Below are positions 4,761 to 6,544 of a stretch of DNA of 6,544 nucleotides, in pieces (position 1 is the stretch's first letter; every line of letters begins with the position of its first letter). The stretch lies in the NCBI GenBank assembly GCA_938003565.1, contig CALKYB010000204.1, forward strand, positions 1-6,544, read 5' to 3'. This stretch comes from an uncultured bacterium (GTDB lineage: Bacteria; Bdellovibrionota_C; UBA2361; SZUA-149; CALKYB01). The notes beneath the pieces were generated by a model. That model saw nothing but the letters and a program-made list of their open reading frames with translations. It made no database searches and was not told the origin of the DNA. The position numbers were made by a program, and so were the translations under genes.

Positions 4761-6314
4761 AGCTACTGCCGAAGGAACACAGGACTGCCATCTAGTAGCA
4801 GACAAATCTTCAAATATCTTATTAGAAAGATTTGATTTGTAGCTCGTTAGCAAACTAGAAACTTCTGCAGATAGGTTTTCAATAGCTCCACTGACCAAGC
4901 CTTTATTAAAGCCTGAGGCACCTAGGTTAATTGTAAATTCAAGTGACACAACTCTTGCCAATATACGACCTAATTCTACCAGTTTATCCTGGGCCAAGTT
5001 GGGGCTCACTTCAAAGGACAACTGTTCTTTGAAATATTCTGAGGCTTTTTTGGTTAACTCGAACTCGCAAAGAAACTCGTAAATATTTGAGGTCTTCATC
5101 TTCTTCATTGCTTTTAACACAGCTTCTGTAATTTGCTGATAAAGAATATCGTTTGAGCCTTCGAAAATCTGAAAAGGGCGACTGTCAACAAGGGAGCGTC
5201 CAGCTAGACTACTAATCGTATAACCTTTTGCACCAAAAAGCTGCATTAAGGACTGGGCACCTTCTTGCATGTAGTCTGTAACAAGAGCTTTAACCGAGTT
5301 AGCCTGAATGGAGCTATCAGAAAGATCTTGATCAATCCCAGCGTTATCCGTGGTGTAGGCGCACATTGCTGAACACACAGTAAAGTTGGACTGGAGGCAG
5401 AATAGTCTTCTTTTTACCTGTTCATAGTGGTTAAGGTTTTTTCCTCCAACTTCCCTCTCCTCACAATGCTCCATCCCACTTTCCATGAGCCGCTTTAAAA
5501 AGCCCATGCCCATTCCTGGAAACTGGAGACGGCTTCGATGAAGAATATCGGTAAGCATCTTTAGGCCACTGGAGCGCGGCAAAAGCCGATAGTTATCAGG
5601 GGCCACAAAGTCAATTTGATTCTTGCCATAAGGAATGAAACGCAAACCTAGGTTTTTATAGTATTCTAAGACTTCGATACCGTTGTTACGTGTGGGATGA
5701 ACAAAAAAACCAATGTCCTTGCCTAATCGGTCCTGATTTTTCTTCTCACGGGCAGCTACCAACCAATAGTCAGCTTTACCAGTAAGTCCGCCCCAATGTT
5801 TCAAACCTTGAACTCGGTAGGAACCATTCGACTTTTCAAAACAGGTCTTCATTTTTAGGGCATCAGATCCATGGTTAGGTTCTGTGATCATCATACCGCC
5901 CATTCGCTGATTGGAAAGAAAATCCGTAAAGATTTCTTTCTTCGCATCTTCAGCCGCGTACGCCCCTACGGGTTGGAGGAAGAGAGCTCCATTGATGCCA
6001 ATCATTAAAGATAAGGGAAGAGAATGGTAGGAGCTTGCTTCTAGCAAAGAAAGTCCATCCTGGATATTCGCCCCAAACCCTCCATATTGTGCTTCGACAT
6101 ATACTGACAAAGGGTTAGTTCCTAGAACTGTGTCTAGAAAGCCCTCAGGCATTGTCCACTGATCATTGAGTTCGGACGGATCCAATCTATTATTGAACAG
6201 GTCATCTAAGACGGACTTATACTGATTTAAAAAATCGTTGAAGTTCAATTGCGGAAAATTATCTTGCTTAGATAAACTACTGAGTTTATCCATTTCGCTT
6301 GCAGCGACTGCCAT
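4758..6314 (-). CDS. Acyl-CoA dehydrogenase family flavoprotein, 518 residues with C-terminal extension
   Basis: Family members use FAD to oxidise the alpha-beta bond of an acyl-CoA and pass electrons to ETF; cytoplasmic. Visible landmarks in order are an all-helical N-terminal part with EAQYGGFGA (74-82), the flavin/substrate loop MMITEPNHGSD (141-151), the middle-domain strand VQGLKHWGGLTGKADYWLVAAR (168-189), the helical C-domain with HRSRLQFPGMGMG (259-271), YEQVKRRLF (297-305) and LFGAKGYTISSLAGRSLVDSR (359-379), and FEGSNDI (384-390), where Glu385 is in the place of the catalytic base. The usual family length is about 380-400; about 120 residues follow the EGSND motif here, more than in short- and medium-chain enzymes. 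The extension looks helical, as in long-chain and some special-substrate members. The substrate cannot be read from sequence. ATG at 6312-6314 has only a weak GGTG upstream; Met8 is an alternative. It is transcribed alone within the window, convergent with the small gene. Confidence 0.93.
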   Translation of the reverse strand: MAVAASEMDKLSSLSKQDNFPQLNFNDFLNQYKSVLDDLFNNRLDPSELNDQWTMPEGFLDTVLGTNPLSVYVEAQYGGFGANIQDGLSLLEASSYHSLPLSLMIGINGALFLQPVGAYAAEDAKKEIFTDFLSNQRMGGMMITEPNHGSDALKMKTCFEKSNGSYRVQGLKHWGGLTGKADYWLVAAREKKNQDRLGKDIGFFVHPTRNNGIEVLEYYKNLGLRFIPYGKNQIDFVAPDNYRLLPRSSGLKMLTDILHRSRLQFPGMGMGFLKRLMESGMEHCEEREVGGKNLNHYEQVKRRLFCLQSNFTVCSAMCAYTTDNAGIDQDLSDSSIQANSVKALVTDYMQEGAQSLMQLFGAKGYTISSLAGRSLVDSRPFQIFEGSNDILYQQITEAVLKAMKKMKTSNIYEFLCEFELTKKASEYFKEQLSFEVSPNLAQDKLVELGRILARVVSLEFTINLGASGFNKGLVSGAIENLSAEVSSLLTSYKSNLSNKIFEDLSATRWQSCVPSAVA

Positions 6315-6377
6315 TGTAAAACACCAGAGAGTTCGAATATATTAGTCAGAGAAAGAAAAGTCGCAGAGGAGCCCCTC

Positions 6378-6406
6378 ATAAAATAACTTCCAATCCAATC
6401 TCTCAA
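6378..6406 (-). promoter_or_regulatory. Candidate proximal promoter of the acyl-CoA dehydrogenase gene
   Basis: TTGAGA (6401-6406, five of six) and TTTTAT (6378-6383, four of six) are separated by 17 nt on the minus strand. The start of transcription would be near 6371, inside the near-palindrome GAGGGGCTCCTC (6366-6377), which could serve as an operator. Confidence 0.4.
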
Positions 6407-6442
6407 CTCCCCATAAAGTAAATACCCTACGGGAAGTGACGC

Positions 6443-6471
6443 AGAATAGACACATATCTAGGAATTGGCAA
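6443..6471 (-). promoter_or_regulatory. Candidate distal promoter of the acyl-CoA dehydrogenase gene
   Basis: TTGCCA (6466-6471, five of six) and TATTCT (6443-6448, four of six) are 17 nt apart on the minus strand. It would give a leader of about 120 nt. It is only an alternative or second start next to the proximal candidate. Confidence 0.35.
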
Positions 6472-6544
6472 AAGGCTAAAACAATATTCATGAGAATTTT
6501 TACCCTTTGCGCACCAAATAACTCAACAAAGCAGTTATTAATTA

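Larger units (their letters stand above)
6315..6544. other. Upstream region of the acyl-CoA dehydrogenase gene at the right edge
   Basis: No gene is seen in these 230 bp. Besides the two promoter candidates it holds an inverted repeat AATAACT / AGTTATT (6517-6523 and 6533-6539, 9-nt spacer). That repeat has no T tract worth calling a terminator and may be a regulator site or chance. Confidence 0.4.

Noticed and set aside
1..6544. Mobile element, CRISPR or phage genes
   Set aside because: No terminal repeats with a transposase, no regularly spaced repeats with spacers, and no phage-like gene products were seen.

Overview
The window is bacterial chromosomal DNA of moderate-to-low GC content, with ordinary coding and short operon spacing. 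It holds the front end of a division and cell wall (dcw) cluster on the minus strand: mraZ, rsmH, an ftsL-like gene, then ftsI, which runs off the left edge. The order is standard for Gram-negative bacteria, so it says little about the taxon. The style of the small plus-strand protein and of MraZ and RsmH fits a deltaproteobacterial or Bdellovibrionota-like lineage, but this is a weak inference. No phage, insertion sequence, CRISPR or tRNA/rRNA signal was seen.

Layout. At 1-1423 (minus) lies the 5' part of ftsI, coding for the septal transpeptidase. At 1499-1762 (minus) is a short FtsL-type divisome protein, at 1779-2774 (minus) the 16S rRNA methyltransferase gene rsmH, and at 2805-3362 (minus) the cluster regulator gene mraZ. 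Directly upstream of mraZ are four TGGNN boxes at an exact 10-bp period (3362-3396). They overlap the -10 region, the predicted transcription start and the mraZ start codon, so this is a convincing MraZ autoregulatory operator. Three of the four cluster genes appear to start with TTG or GTG.

About 690 bp without a gene (3363-4050) separates mraZ from a divergent single gene at 4051-4452 (plus). That gene codes for a 133-residue protein of unknown function and has its own promoter candidate, a good ribosome binding site and a strong terminator whose flanking A and T tracts allow it to work in both directions. A 250-bp stretch (4509-4757) with several inverted repeats follows. A 518-residue acyl-CoA dehydrogenase-like protein is encoded at 4758-6314 (minus), convergent with the small gene, and two promoter candidates lie in the 230 bp before it.

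How the genes work together. MraZ would repress transcription of its own operon, which supplies ribosome modification (RsmH) and septum building (FtsL, FtsI). The acyl-CoA dehydrogenase is a separate lipid or acyl-chain oxidation unit. The 133-residue protein stands alone, and nothing beyond its position links it to division. The observations most worth checking are the four-box MraZ operator, the unknown small protein, and the structured intergenic DNA at 4509-4757.
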